Positions 1 through 10,617 of a stretch of DNA of 64,000 bases are shown one piece after another; the first letter of the stretch is position 1; each line of letters opens with the position of its first letter. The position numbers and the translations under genes are program-made. Under the pieces are notes generated by a model that saw only the letters and a program-made list of their open reading frames with translations, made no database searches and was not told where the DNA came from. The stretch comes from Tetragonia tetragonoides (taxonomy: Eukaryota; Streptophyta; Magnoliopsida; Caryophyllales; Aizoaceae), in NCBI GenBank assembly GCA_038025085.1, contig CM076141.1, positions 17,548,001 through 17,612,000 of the forward strand, written 5' to 3'.

Positions 1-731
1 TAAATATTTTTTGATTAACAGGCTAAGGTATGTTTATCTCCCATGAGTATTTCTGGAATGGTCCCAAAGCTAGCTGGTCTTAAAGTCTGTCTTATTTTCT
101 TTTCAGCAGGAAGAGTTCAGATCTCCAAAGAAGATTGCGATCTCCAGAAGGTAGTCACGAATTGTAAATTTCTGACTCATAAATGAAAACCAAATACACT
201 TAATCTGTAAGAGTTCTCTAAAGTGGCTTATAAAACTGGTATATGAGAGTTAGTAACATATTAACACTCTCCAAATATCTTAAACAGGTAGAAGTAGAAC
301 AGATCCTGACTCATTAAAACAGGAGCTTGAAATGGAAAGACCTTCCATAGTAGGTAGGTTTGGTACATTGGTTAGACCTTTCACAGTAGACAGTACCTTT
401 ATTTGTTTACTTGCATTTCATCCGAGTAGTTGTGACTTGTGATTGAAGTTTAGTTTCTAATCAGGGAGCCTGATCATACTGATGAACGTATCGGGGATAT
501 ATGTTATAGAGCCTACGATTCTGATCTTAGTTATTTCGACCCTGCATATGTATGTTAGAGAACCTGATATTCATGGAATTTCAAAACATTCTGTTTGCTT
601 GCCTTGCTCAAGTTAGGTGTAACAGTACTGTGTACCGCTGTGGCGCTGTACATCATGACCTCTTTAAACCCCACGAGTGGCAGGATGTTAGTGGGTTATT
701 GTTGTGCGCGTCACCATAGCTTATAGAAACG

Positions 732-921
732 AAAAATTTCAAGTGTTTCGGTAACAAACCACCTCTTTGCTCATGTGGTGTTACCTGACCAATAGAATAT
801 TTTCAAATTATTATTATTTTTCTTTTTTTTTTAGATACTCTAAAAACCACCCCCTATTTTCAGGGTTGTATTAGAGGGTAAACAAAGCCAGGTGGTGTTA
901 CTGAAACACCAGAAAAATTGC
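732..921. mobile_element. MITE insertion in duplication copy 1
   Basis: A 190 bp block is flanked by a perfect 13 bp direct repeat GCTTATAGAAACG (719-731 and 922-934). Duplication copy 2 has a single AGCTTATAGAAAC at this place (near 3,573), so it is the empty site. The ends form an imperfect inverted repeat: GTGTTTCGGTAACA near the left end against GTGTTTCAGTAACA read backwards from the right. The interior is AT-rich with a T run. The long target duplication would fit a Mutator-like MITE (usually 9-11 bp) if part of the 13 bp is chance identity. It has no coding capacity. Confidence 0.75.
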
Positions 922-1286
922 GCTTATAGAAACGTAAAGACCTGTAAGCATGGACAATGTTCTGTTTGTCACCAAACCTTCTGTACGCTCACTTGGTCAA
1001 ACAAACGATCCTATACTCCTAGTGTCTGATAACTTGCATGCAAGTAGGTTGTATATCCGTTGGACTTTTCAGTTTTCATCAGAATTATTCTGAAGCACTA
1101 AATATTTCATTTATATTCATATCCAAAATGCAGTAGCATTGGTGCACATCTAGCAACTTATAAATCTATGAATAACTGGAAGTTGTTTATTTATTAACAA
1201 GAACATGTCCCTTAGTACAACCGGAAGTGAGTACATTAGCTAGGTGAATAACTGATCTTCACCTCTTAGATCCTACTTGATAGTCG

Positions 1287-1631
1287 TTATCTGCTTCCAC
1301 TTGATGTTCTATTCCAGACCCATATTGCCCCAGCATCTATCAGCAGAGGCACCAGTTTACCCTGGATTTGGAGGCTAAGGACTTCATTAGGCCCACCAAC
1401 AAATTTCTGACCTATGAAAACAGCTGGCACACTTGGCTTATTTTCCAGCCTCTGTAGTGCCTTTTCAATCTCTTGCCCAATTGCAATTTCATCTAGTTCA
1501 TAGACAATTGCATTGGCCCCATAGCTACTTATAAGTTGCTTCATGGTGTGTGGCACACAGCAACTAGAGCTCTTACTGAAGATCACTAGGGGGTTATCAA
1601 CTACTAGATCTTTCACAACCTCCATCTCCAA
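1287..1631 (-). CDS. CC-type (class III, ROXY-like) glutaredoxin
   Basis: A 114-residue single-exon ORF, the usual size for plant CC-type glutaredoxins. These thioredoxin-fold proteins bind glutathione and act in the cytosol and nucleus, often through TGA transcription factors. The active site is Cys24-Cys25-Val26-Pro27, preceded by VIFSKSS. The glutathione-binding cis-proline segment SVPAVFIG lies near residues 67-74 and the GGPNEV turn follows at about 79-84. The ATG is 12 residues before the first beta strand, as in relatives. Two things are odd. The fourth active-site position is proline, where family members normally have Cys, Ser or Gly. The C-terminus runs past the usual ALWL/AIWL end as GAIWVWNRTSSGSR. 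It lies antisense within the duplicated block and pairs with 3,933-4,277. Confidence 0.85.
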   Translation of the reverse strand: MEMEVVKDLVVDNPLVIFSKSSSCCVPHTMKQLISSYGANAIVYELDEIAIGQEIEKALQRLENKPSVPAVFIGQKFVGGPNEVLSLQIQGKLVPLLIDAGAIWVWNRTSSGSR

Positions 1632-2762
1632 GATTTTCTCCCTTAGTCAGAAAGCCTTGAAAGTTGGTAAATGCTGATTTGAGGATGTTAATGAGTGTCT
1701 ATTGAAATGTTTGAGCTTTTCCGATGAGGAACTTATATTGCCTTGTGCAGCTATTTATAGGGGTCAGTTTGTGGTGGTACGTGAGCTTTCATTGATGGCA
1801 ATGCTGTATAACTGTTGAGGAATGTTTGAACCGACCTCTCAATGATCAAAATTTCATCTAGTAGTAATATTCCTAAGTTTATCGTCCAGAAAAGCTCAGG
1901 CCAAATGGCTTGTGTCTAAAATTTGATGGAGCATCAACTGAGAGCAACGAGATCTTTTGATGAAGACAAATGTATGGCTGCAAAATTGCGTCCATGAATT
2001 TCCCTTTAGGAGGAATGTTTAATTGTTTTACTGGAAAGTGTAGCATGAAAGTTGAGGTTCTCATAGATTCCCTGCACTGACCTTTCAGTTCCACTTGTTT
2101 CAGATATTATGAGGTATGAGGAAAATTGAGGCTTCTGTACAGTTTTATTTGTTCCTTCCAGTTTTTGGCTTATATTTTATGTCATGCTATACTTGATTAG
2201 AAGAATCTGCTGAGGTGGATGAAAAGGCAAGATCTATCCAAAATGGTAAGCTTTTTTTAAATTTGTTTTCTCATTAAGCTGATAAGGTGTGTTCTGCTCA
2301 TAGTGGGTTCTCATAATCATAATTAAGGGGAGATTAGATTGTCCACGAAAAGGACCCTGAATTTCGGTGGATAATCCCTATTTAAATTTTACTGCAGTTT
2401 GTATGATTTGTTATTACGTGGCAGATTTATATTATCTTTATCCTGTGTGATTCCCAGCAGTGGATTGAAGCATCATAACTCATAAGCGTTGTAGTAGTGC
2501 CTGATCTTCGTATTAGCTGAATTTGGGACTCCTAATTGCCTTAGATTGAAGAGAATAGAATTATCCATCTGATGATGCGTTCTTTTTTAGGTAATATGCT
2601 TCCATAATAAGCAACAATCTGCCAACTGATTTGATTTATCACGTCTTTGAAAATTAAATGATGCCTACAACTATTAAGTTCCAATATTTGTGTTACTTGT
2701 TATCAAATGTCACTGCGCCTCCTATTTTGATAACTTCTTGTGATAACAATCTAGGAAAGCTA

Positions 2763-2927
2763 ACCCTGAGGGGTTAGCTCAGCTGGTAAGCCTCTGAGAA
2801 GTATTCCAGAGGTCCCAGGTTCGAGTCCCGTCAAGACCACCGGAGGTTTTCCTGGTCATTAATTTCAGGGCCCATGCGATTAGTCAAGAAAAAGCTTGGA
2901 CACCCATGTTATCTAAAAAAAAAAATA
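2763..2927 (+). mobile_element. tRNA-derived SINE at the duplication junction
   Basis: A 165 bp element is bounded by a perfect 15 bp target-site duplication AATCTAGGAAAGCTA (2748-2762 and 2928-2942). The head has RNA polymerase III promoter boxes: the A box TTAGCTCAGCTGG near 2774 and the B box GGTTCGAGTCCC near 2819. It ends in an A-rich tail near 2914-2927. It lies exactly between the two copies of the glutaredoxin duplication. It is not a working tRNA gene because the anticodon arm does not fold to a 7-base loop. Confidence 0.88.
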
Positions 2928-2935
2928 AATCTAGG

Positions 2936-5475
2936 AAAGCTATATTACTTTCTCCTGGTCTTAAACTCTGTCTTGTTTTCTTTTCAGCAGGAAGAGCTCA
3001 CATCTCCAAAGCAGAATGGGACTCTCCAGAAGGTAGTCACAAATTGTAAATTGCGAGTCATCAATAAAAACGAAATACACTTAATCTGTAACAATTTTTT
3101 TAAGTTTGTGTATAAAACTAGTATATGACAGTTAGCAACATACTAATACTCTCCAAATATTTTTAACAGGTTGAAGTAGAACAATCTGACTCAGTAAAAC
3201 AGGTGCTTGAGATGGATAGACCTTTCATTGTAGGTAGGTTTGGTACATTGGTTTTACAGTAGCCAATACCTTTGATTATTTGTTTACTTGGAATCCATCT
3301 GGGTAGTTGTGATTGAAGTTTAGTTTCTAATTGATCGTAGTGATGAGCATATCGGGCATATATGTTACAGAGCCTAGGATTCTAATCTTAGTGATTTCAA
3401 CCCTGCATATGTATGTTAGAGGACTTGATATTCATGGAATTTAAAACTTTCTGTTTGCTTGCCTTGCTCAAGTTGGGGGTAGAAGTACTGTGTACCGTTG
3501 TACATCTTGGCTTCTTTAAAGCCCACAAGTGGCAGGATTTCAGTGAGTTGTTGTTGTGTGTCACCACTCACTATAGCTTATAGAAACATAAAAACCTGTT
3601 CGCAGGGAAAAGGTTCTGTTTGTCACCAAACCTTCTGTATGCTTACTCGGTCCGGCAAGCTATCCTGTACTCCTAGTGTCTTATAACTTGCATGCACGTA
3701 GATTGTGCATACGTTGGACTTCTCATCAGAATTATTTTGGATGGACTAAAGAGTTCATTTTTTTCATATTCAAAATGTAGTAGCATTGGTGCAAATTGAG
3801 CGACTGATAAATCTATGAATAACTGGAAGTTGTTTATTTATTAACAAAGAACATGTCCCTTGGCAACCGACAGTGAGTACATTAGCTAGGTGAATAACTG
3901 ATCTTCACCTCTTAGGTCCTACGTGATAGTCGTTATCTGCTTTCACTTGATGTTCTATTCCAAACCCATATTGCTCCAGCATCTATCAGCAGAGGCACCA
4001 GTTTACCTTGAATTTGGAGGCTAAGGACTTCATTAGGCCCACCAACAAATTTTTGGCCTATGAAAACAGCTGGCACACTTTGCTTATTTCCCAGCATCTG
4101 AAGTGCCTTCTCAATTTCTTGCCCATTTTGAATTTCGTCTAATTCATAGACAATTGCATTGGCTCCATAGCTACTTATAAGTTGCTTCATTGTGTGAGAC
4201 ACACAACAACTAGAACTCTTACTGAAGATCACTAGCGGTTTATCAGCTACTAGATCTTTCACAACTTCCATCTCCAATGCCTGGATTTCTCCCTATAGGG
4301 GTCAGTTTATGGTTGTAAGTGAGCCTTGAGAGTAGGTAAGTGCTGGTTTGAGGATTTTAATGTGTGTATGAAAATGTTTGAGCTTTTGTGATGGGAAACT
4401 TGTGTTGCCTAGTGCAGCTATTTATAGGGGTCAGTTTATGATTGTAAGTGAGCTTTCATTGATGGGAATGCTTTGTTGTACTATTAAGGAATATTTGTCT
4501 AAATGGATCGACCTCTTAATGATCAAAATTTTATCTAGTAGTAATATTCCTATGTTTGTTGGCTTAGGCCAAGTGGCTTGTGTCTCAAATTTGTTCGAGG
4601 ATCAACTAAGAACAAGGAGATCTTTTGATGAAGACATGTAGGACTGCCAGACGTTTCCATGCATTTCCCTAAAGGAGGAATGTTTACTTGTTTTACTGCA
4701 AAGTTTTGCAAGACTTAGAGTTGAGGATCTCATAGATTCTCTACACTGACCTTTCAGGTCCACTTGTTCCAGATATTATAAGGTATGAGGAAATTTGAGG
4801 CTGCTGTACAGTTTTATTTGTTCCTTCAGTTTTTTGGCTAATTTAACAATAAGTTATGCTATACCTGTTAGAAAAATCTGCTGAGGTGGATGAAAGAGGC
4901 GAGGTCTATCCAAGATGGTAAGCTTGTTTTTCCTTTTTTCCTTTTCCATTAGATCTTGTGATTCCTCTCTGGGGTTGGATGAAAAAATAATAATAATCTG
5001 AAGCTGATAAGGTGTATTCTGCTCATAGTGGATTCTCATAATCATAATTAAGGGGAGATTAGATTGACTCTCCATGAAAAGGACCCTGAAGGTCGGTGCA
5101 TAATTTTTGAGTTTTACTAAAGTTGTATGATTGGTGATTAAGTGGCAGATTTATAGTATCTTTATCCTCTGTGATTCTCAGGAATTTTTGCCAGCAGTGG
5201 ATTAGAGCATCATAATCACTGTTGTAGTGTGTGATCAGAATTATTAGCTAAATTTGGGTATCCTAATTGACCTAGTGCCCTAGATTGAAGAGAATAGAAT
5301 TATTCACCTGATGATGCATTCTTATTTAGGAAATATGCTTCCATTATAAGCAACAGTCTGCCACCTGATTTAATTTATCACATGTCTTGGATAATTAAAT
5401 TATGTCAGTTAATATTAAGTTCCGATATGTATTACCTGTTGTTATCAAATGTCATTGCGCGCCTACTTTGATCTA
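2936..5475. repeat. Tandem segmental duplication, copy 2
   Basis: Direct copy of 1-2,735. It begins just after the SINE target duplication and ends near TTATCAAATGTCATTGCGCG. It lacks the 190 bp MITE of copy 1, which accounts for most of the shorter spacing to the glutaredoxin ORF. Both copies keep the antisense glutaredoxin frame open, while exon-like blocks on the plus strand carry indels. Confidence 0.9.
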
Positions 5476-5600
5476 AAATTCCAATTAATCTGCCTTTTCA
5501 ATCAAATCTCTTACACTGTTGAAACTTTATCGTGTTTATTTGCAGGCATAAGATCTTAGAAAGCAGTAAGCCAGTAATCCCTTTCGAAATTATGAGCTGA
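2988..5600 (+). other. Putative exons of the same unidentified plus-strand gene (copy 2)
   Basis: Counterparts of the copy 1 blocks with the same splice contexts: 2988-3032, 3170-3233 and 4872-4917. Block 2 reads VEVEQSDSVKQVLEMDRP in one open frame. A possible next block follows the acceptor TTTGCAG at 5541-5545. With block 3 it gives an open tail in copy 2 (ending EIMS then TGA near 5609) and a short tail with the copy 1 frame. I cannot name a product. Conservation of acceptor and donor dinucleotides between copies is the main support. Confidence 0.3.
3933..4277 (-). CDS. CC-type (class III, ROXY-like) glutaredoxin, tandem paralogue
   Basis: A 114-residue ORF nearly identical to 1287-1631, produced by the tandem duplication. 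The active site is Cys24-Cys25-Val26-Ser27, the more usual CC-type form, so the proline in the other copy looks derived. It keeps the cis-proline SVPAVFIG segment and the GG turn. It shares the extended C-terminus ending WNRTSSESR in place of a terminal ALWL motif. Substitutions between the copies are scattered and leave both frames open, which suggests both were under some constraint or that the duplication is recent. Family function is glutathione-dependent redox control of regulatory partners; for these copies that is inference. Confidence 0.85.
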   Translation of the reverse strand: MEMEVVKDLVADKPLVIFSKSSSCCVSHTMKQLISSYGANAIVYELDEIQNGQEIEKALQMLGNKQSVPAVFIGQKFVGGPNEVLSLQIQGKLVPLLIDAGAIWVWNRTSSESR

Positions 5601-5609
5601 CTTTACCTA

Positions 5610-7280
5610 AGCAGCTAAGCGTAGTAATTCCTCAACTGATGGTTCATTAGATCAAGTAACGCCTGGTGCAAATTTATCACAAATATTCGTACGAGAAAAG
5701 ATCTGTACGAGTCAGGAATGTTTTTATCACAGTCCACAGAATTGCTACTGTGAGTTCTCAGATTCTTCTTCTAACTATTGATGGTTTAAAGATTATGCAG
5801 AATCTTTAAAAGATATTTTCTCCAAAAAGGAAAAAAAGTGTACTTTTGGAGTAATTGGCATATAGCCACGTGCATTATGTTCAGATAAGCCAGTGTTGTG
5901 TAAATTGTCACTGCATAACCAGCTCAATACAAATCGAAGAGCCAATTCTTTTGTCTACTTGACCCTGTCAATTTGACGAGAGTTTATTCCTTATCCACAG
6001 AACATCCACTTCTATCATCTTGTTAAAACTGCTTATTCTTTTATCCTTATTCTCTACTCTCTCTTTCGGTTTATTTCCTGTCTGTTGGCCTTATGGCCTT
6101 TCACTTGAAGGCGTAGCTAATTCATATTTAGTTTGTTCGTGTACATTGTTTGTTTCTATTAAGGTGACACCTCTGGCTGTAAGTACATGTTTAAGTATCG
6201 CATGCGCTGAACATTCCACCAATTAGAGCCGAGTTGTGGTGTTTTTCTGTTTCAATCCATCGAGATCTGAAGGGGTTGCAGTCGCTATGTATCTTGATAA
6301 TGTTGCTTCGTTTCATTGTGGACAAAGCTTTTAGGTTCTAAATGCCTGTAGTTAACCTTCTTGATTGGTATATGCTGTATAGAAACAGGCGAAAACACAC
6401 ATTATCCAGATAGAATTTGTTGTCAGAATTATTAAGAGCTGGGACTGGAACAGAGGTTTAGCACTGTTGTATTTTCGTTGTTGGTATTTGATTCAATGCT
6501 TCATTGTCATGGCTCTTCAACAAATTTCGCATTTTCTGTCGGTATCAGTATGTGTGTGGGAGGAGATTATTCTTTTTGTTCTCTCCATTCAAAAATCAAG
6601 AGGCTTTATCCTAGTTGAGTTTTTGCTAAAATCAACAAATGGAGTTAATACACGTCGGTAATAATCATATTGCCGTATCTAATTCGTGGCAAAGTTTTTT
6701 TTTTTTTTCTAAAAAAAAGGGCTATATTATGAAGCGGATGGAGTATTTTGTTTTGTTCTTTTGCCCTTGGATTAAACAACCCTTTCCTATGGAAGTCATG
6801 CATGTGTACTGTCCTCTCAGTTTTCTTGTTCGGTCGAGTATTGCTCATTTTGTAACCGTTTTCTTGCTTCTTTCTCGTAATATTCCTCAATTTCGCCATC
6901 TCAGAAGATTTTACCAACATTCACAAATATCACAATAGTACAATGAGCACCACAGATAAACCATGCCAAGATCAACATCAAAGCAGTAGCAAATTTGCTT
7001 CACTCTAGGCATTGTTCGGATTAATAAGTAGTAACTTCTACAGGCCAACACACAATAAAGGAAAAAGTGAATAGTACAACATCCTTGAGCATGTATGTAC
7101 AATTAAGTTACTTTACTCGCTGCCAATGTCAATTGATTTTGAAATGAAACCTTACATGAGATACGCCCTGGTTGAGGACGGCTCAATATAAGGAAAAATG
7201 AAACATTAAGGAATACATTAGGATCGAAATGGAAACCCAAATTGTAATGCTATGCGTTACGAAACAAGCATTCGCGTTAC
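5610..7280. other. Intergenic DNA without a supported gene
   Basis: AT-rich sequence downstream of the duplicated block. I see no domain, no repeat pair and no RNA gene. Short ORFs here have no recognisable similarity and no codon pattern. A CACGTG core occurs near 5,873 (AGCCACGTGCAT) without other context. Confidence 0.5.
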
Positions 7281-7875
7281 CAACTATGGCATGTTGGGAC
7301 CTTGATGAATTAAAGCATAATTACGACATGGAAGTCCTCCATCTTCATAGCATTTCTGGAAAACTAATAGCCAATAAAACAGTACAAAAGGAAATTAGCA
7401 ATAGTGACTTGCTTGCTTATACACAAAAAAACTTTATCTGTGCATTTGGCATGCAATTATAAAATGATGAATTTGAAGTTAAATGTGTCAAATAATACAT
7501 AAGCAGACGAGTGGCTTACCAGGCCTTTGAACAAGATCAAATTTGTAATTGCCACCCCCAGCGGTATCCCCTGATGATAGAAAGTAAATAAATCGCTTTG
7601 TCACTGAACAAAATTTCTGATACAGTACCTATAGAGGTTATAGTATGTTGTACTGGTCCTGGAATAGTAGTTGGAAACGGAAAAACATAAAACACAATTT
7701 TTTGTCTAAATTAGTCCTTTAAACAAGCCAATAAGGTAGGCAATTTTTTATTTTTTGTATTTTAAATTAAGAGCGGGTCTCTATTCAACCTCACCCATCT
7801 GGAGTCCAAAAGCCCATTCTATTTCGGACTGGGCCAAAATTGATTGTACAAATGACACCCTCTACTCTCAAGTTC

Positions 7876-7911
7876 CACCCCACCCCACCCCACCCCACCC
7901 CACCCCACCCC
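7876..7911. repeat. (CCCCA)n microsatellite
   Basis: About seven uninterrupted CCCCA units. It sits in intron 1 of the minus-strand peptide gene, where the transcript would carry TGGGG units. It is not a plant telomere repeat (TTTAGGG). Confidence 0.95.
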
Positions 7912-8492
7912 AAACCAATTGGGCCAAGGCCCAACTATTTGTCACCTCCATATTTCCGTCATTCATGTGGAAATATGAGAGTTTGGAAGCAACTAAGAAT
8001 GATTGAGGTACTCCCTCCGGTCCATACAACTTTACACTTGAGAATGACTCAAAGATCAAGAAAAAAAGTATTTGGGTACAATTGTTCTAATCATGTCCTT
8101 GGAACTTGGAAAAGCACATCTGCACATGGGTGTTGTGGAATTAAGAAAGAGAAATATACTTGTGGTAGGGATGACAAGTAGAGAGTGGGTGGATAGAATT
8201 TTGGTGGGAAAGGAATGAGAGAGTGTGACGAACATGAGCACATACATGGGGTGCAGAAGTAAGGAGGGGTAAAATAGAAAATAAACCTCAAAAGCAATAC
8301 CATATAAGAAAACGTATAGATTTCCATGAGCCAAACCGGAAAAAAAAAAAAAAAAAAGTTTAAAGATTTCCATAGACCGGATGGACTACTTGTCAAGGGA
8401 TCTAACGTTGGTTGGACCTCTAATAATCAGATTAACCTTTTGGTTGAGTTGGTCCCAGTAAAACTTCCAACATATATTATCAAAGCTACAAG

Positions 8493-9234
8493 TAGACCTG
8501 GCAGTCCTGACCCGAAACCGATTATCCGGTCCGATTGACCCGAAATCGTAACCGAATATATCCGAATGGTGGCAATCCGATTTAGAACCGATTATCCGAA
8601 ATGATCCGAACCGAAACCGAACCGAAACGAAACCGAAATGTTATTGACCCGACGATAATCCGTATCCGAATCTGACCCGAACCGAATAGAAATCCAACCG
8701 TTCACAACCGAAACCGATTTGATCCGAACTAAACGCAAACCGATTCAAACCGACCTAAACCGAACATGACCCGAAGCCAAAATAAATCAAACCCGAAATT
8801 GGTTAAACGCTATTATTCAATGGAAATAATTATTTTTTACCAAATAATTTAAAGATTATACACTAAACCTTACTTAGTGTTAACCCAATTTGGTGATTTG
8901 AATGGAAATTTAAGAATGAAGGTTCAAAATGTAACCTGACCCGAAATTGATCCGACAGTTTGCCTGTATCCGAACCCGACCCGAAATGACACAAACCGAT
9001 TTTAACCCGACCCAAAAGTAACCGACTTTTTAAACAAAAATAGATCCAATATTGATCCGCCCCATATGAATCGACCCGAAATGATCCGAAAAGCTACAAA
9101 TCCGAATAAACCCGAACTCGAAGTACAATCCGAACCAAATCCGACCCATACCCGAGTATAGATCGACTTAATTAGACCCGAACCAAAATTAACCCGATCC
9201 AAAACCTATCCGATTGACCCATTTACCAGGTCTA
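8493..9234. mobile_element. Non-autonomous hAT-like element with CCGAA-rich interior
   Basis: A 742 bp block with terminal inverted repeats TAGACCTGGCA (left) and TACCAGGTCTA (right), typical of plant hAT ends. The 8 bp flanks GCTACAAG (8485-8492) and ACTACAAA (9235-9242) agree at 6 of 8 positions, as expected for an old target duplication. The interior is a degenerate array of CCGAA, CCGACCC and AACCGA words on the plus strand with an AT-rich island near 8,810-8,930. No transposase frame is present. It lies in intron 1 of the peptide gene. Confidence 0.7.
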
Positions 9235-9494
9235 ACTACAAATGACCAAGAGGTCCTAATAAGTTCAAGTCGTGGTAGCCCCCTTCCTGTATAAAGAGGA
9301 CCGCGTCTAATCATCAGCTTAAACTTTGATAGTACTATATTAGGTTCTAGCTAGATTTGGTCCTTCCATGCCTAATATACATGAATTGGGAAGAAATATA
9401 TTTTTTTTTCTTTTTTTTTTTGAAAAACTAGAACATGTTATATTTGTGACACGTGTTGGAGCGACCTTCTCCAATGTGTTATGGTACAAATTAA

Positions 9495-9880
9495 AGTATG
9501 TATGTACGTAGGTGCACATGATGAATGCCTAAGAGGTATTGGCTCCATAGTAAATAAGTTGTAACTTGTATTTCAGGTTATGGGTTTAAACTTCCTGAGA
9601 AGCACCTATAAAACTTAATTCGTGGTATACTTGAGGTCAGTGGCGGATTCAGTGCTGGTGTCTGGGGTCCCGGGTAACCAGTTTTTCGGAAAATTTTGCT
9701 AAAATACCCTAGTTTTTGGATTTTTTTTTGGAAATTAATGCTAAAATACCCTACCAATTTAGTTTTGTTACCCATATTATTTAATAATTCAGTTTTGACA
9801 CCCATATCATTAGTTTTCTAGATCCGCCACTGCCTGAGGCCGGGTGCGTTAGGAGATTTGGTGACAAGTTAGCTAACAAA
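9495..9880 (+). mobile_element. Old SINE-like repeat, interrupted by a MITE
   Basis: The parts 9,495-9,637 and 9,833-9,880 match the element at 10,384-10,616. Shared landmarks are ACATGATGAAT, TATTGGCTCCATA, a B-box-like GGTTATGGGTTTAAACTTCC and AACTTAATTCGTGGTATA. The copy has no poly-A tail and is split by the hAT MITE at 9,638-9,832. Confidence 0.6.
9638..9832. mobile_element. hAT-type MITE
   Basis: A 195 bp element with perfect 11 bp terminal inverted repeats CAGTGGCGGAT and ATCCGCCACTG. The 8 bp flanks CTTGAGGT and CCTGAGGC match at 6 of 8 positions. It is inserted inside the SINE-like copy, so it is younger than that SINE. It is non-coding, with two related AATACCCTA-containing stretches inside. 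Confidence 0.85.
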
Positions 9881-10360
9881 TTAACATACAATGAAAGTTA
9901 CGAATGACATAACAACACATGATAATGCAATGGTGATATAAAGATCACATGACAAACATAACAAATACTTCGTAGAGGTGCCACATGGCGAGGACAAACT
10001 GTATAGTGTATATGTTTTATAACTTCTACAAAACATTGCAGAGTCAAATATAGGACATATGTATCTGATTTTGAAGTATTTTCTGAACCTGATCCGATGA
10101 AGTAAGAATTATATTTTATATAATTGCGTAACAAAAGTTATTTGGTTTTATAACTTGAACAATATGATAATAATTATGTCGTTTTATATTTATTAAATCA
10201 AATAAATGCTTGACACACTTGTATGAGCGGATTACGTGGCGTTTTACATGTCATTACCATAGGAATTTAAGGGCTTACGTGGCATCCCATGTGTCAATAT
10301 CGAATGTGCCACGTGGCAAGTCTTAGGAGAGTTGTACTGTGTTTTAAAAGTAAGGTAAGA

Positions 10361-10394
10361 TGTATGTATGTATGTATGTATGTATGTACGTATG
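10361..10394. repeat. (TGTA)n microsatellite
   Basis: About eight TGTA units with one TACG interruption, immediately 5' of the SINE copy. The older SINE copy at 9,495 starts with a shorter version of the same tract. Confidence 0.9.
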
Positions 10395-10576
10395 TAGGTG
10401 CCCATGATGAATACCTAAGAGGGTATTGGCTCCATATTAAACAAGTTGCAACTTGTATACCAGGTCATGGGTTCAAACCTCCTGAGTAGCACTTACACAA
10501 CTTAATTCGTGGTATATAACCAAGACGTACGTTAGGAGGTGCCTTTAGCTACGCAAAAAGAAGATTTCCTCTTTGC

Positions 10577-10616
<40 letters not shown>
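10384..10616 (+). mobile_element. SINE with long poly-A tail
   Basis: This has a tRNA-like internal promoter, with the B-box-like GGTCATGGGTTCAAACCTCC near 10,464, then a tRNA-unrelated body ending TCCTCTTTGCC and a run of about 37 A. CATGATGAAT occurs just inside the 5' part and again right after the poly-A. The older copy also carries this word, so its status as target duplication is uncertain. It lies in intron 1 of the peptide gene. Confidence 0.7.

Positions 10617-10617
<1 letters not shown>

Larger units (their letters stand above)
107..2245 (+). other. Putative exons of an unidentified plus-strand gene (copy 1)
   Basis: Three short blocks are flanked by consensus splice signals and conserved in the second copy. 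They are 107-150 (after TTTTCAG, before GTAGTC), 288-353 (after TTAACAG, before GTAGG) and 2201-2245 (after GATTAG, before GTAAG). One frame of block 1 reads EEFRSPKK, and block 3 reads ESAEVDEKARSIQN. The peptide is charged and low in complexity, and I do not recognise the family. The blocks differ from the second copy by one or two bases in length (44/66/45 against 45/64/46), so at least one copy is frameshifted. The glutaredoxin ORF lies antisense between blocks 2 and 3. Splice-signal conservation is seen; that this is a transcribed gene is inference. Confidence 0.35.
1..2735. repeat. Tandem segmental duplication, copy 1
   Basis: This block matches 2,936-5,475 in the same order and orientation. 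The shared content runs from the splice-acceptor-like tract near 95-106, through the antisense glutaredoxin ORF, to the stretch ending in TTATCAAATGTCACTGCG near 2,700-2,720. Divergence is visible but modest, with many small indels. The duplication may extend left of the window because copy 1 starts at or before base 1. Copy 1 alone carries a 190 bp insertion at 732-921. Confidence 0.9.

Noticed and set aside
2771..2843. Candidate tRNA gene
   Set aside because: A and B boxes are present but the anticodon arm has a loop of about ten bases and the acceptor stem does not pair. It is the head of a SINE with a target duplication and A tail.
7876..7911. Interstitial telomere repeat
   Set aside because: The unit is CCCCA; plant telomeres are TTTAGGG and no such array is present.
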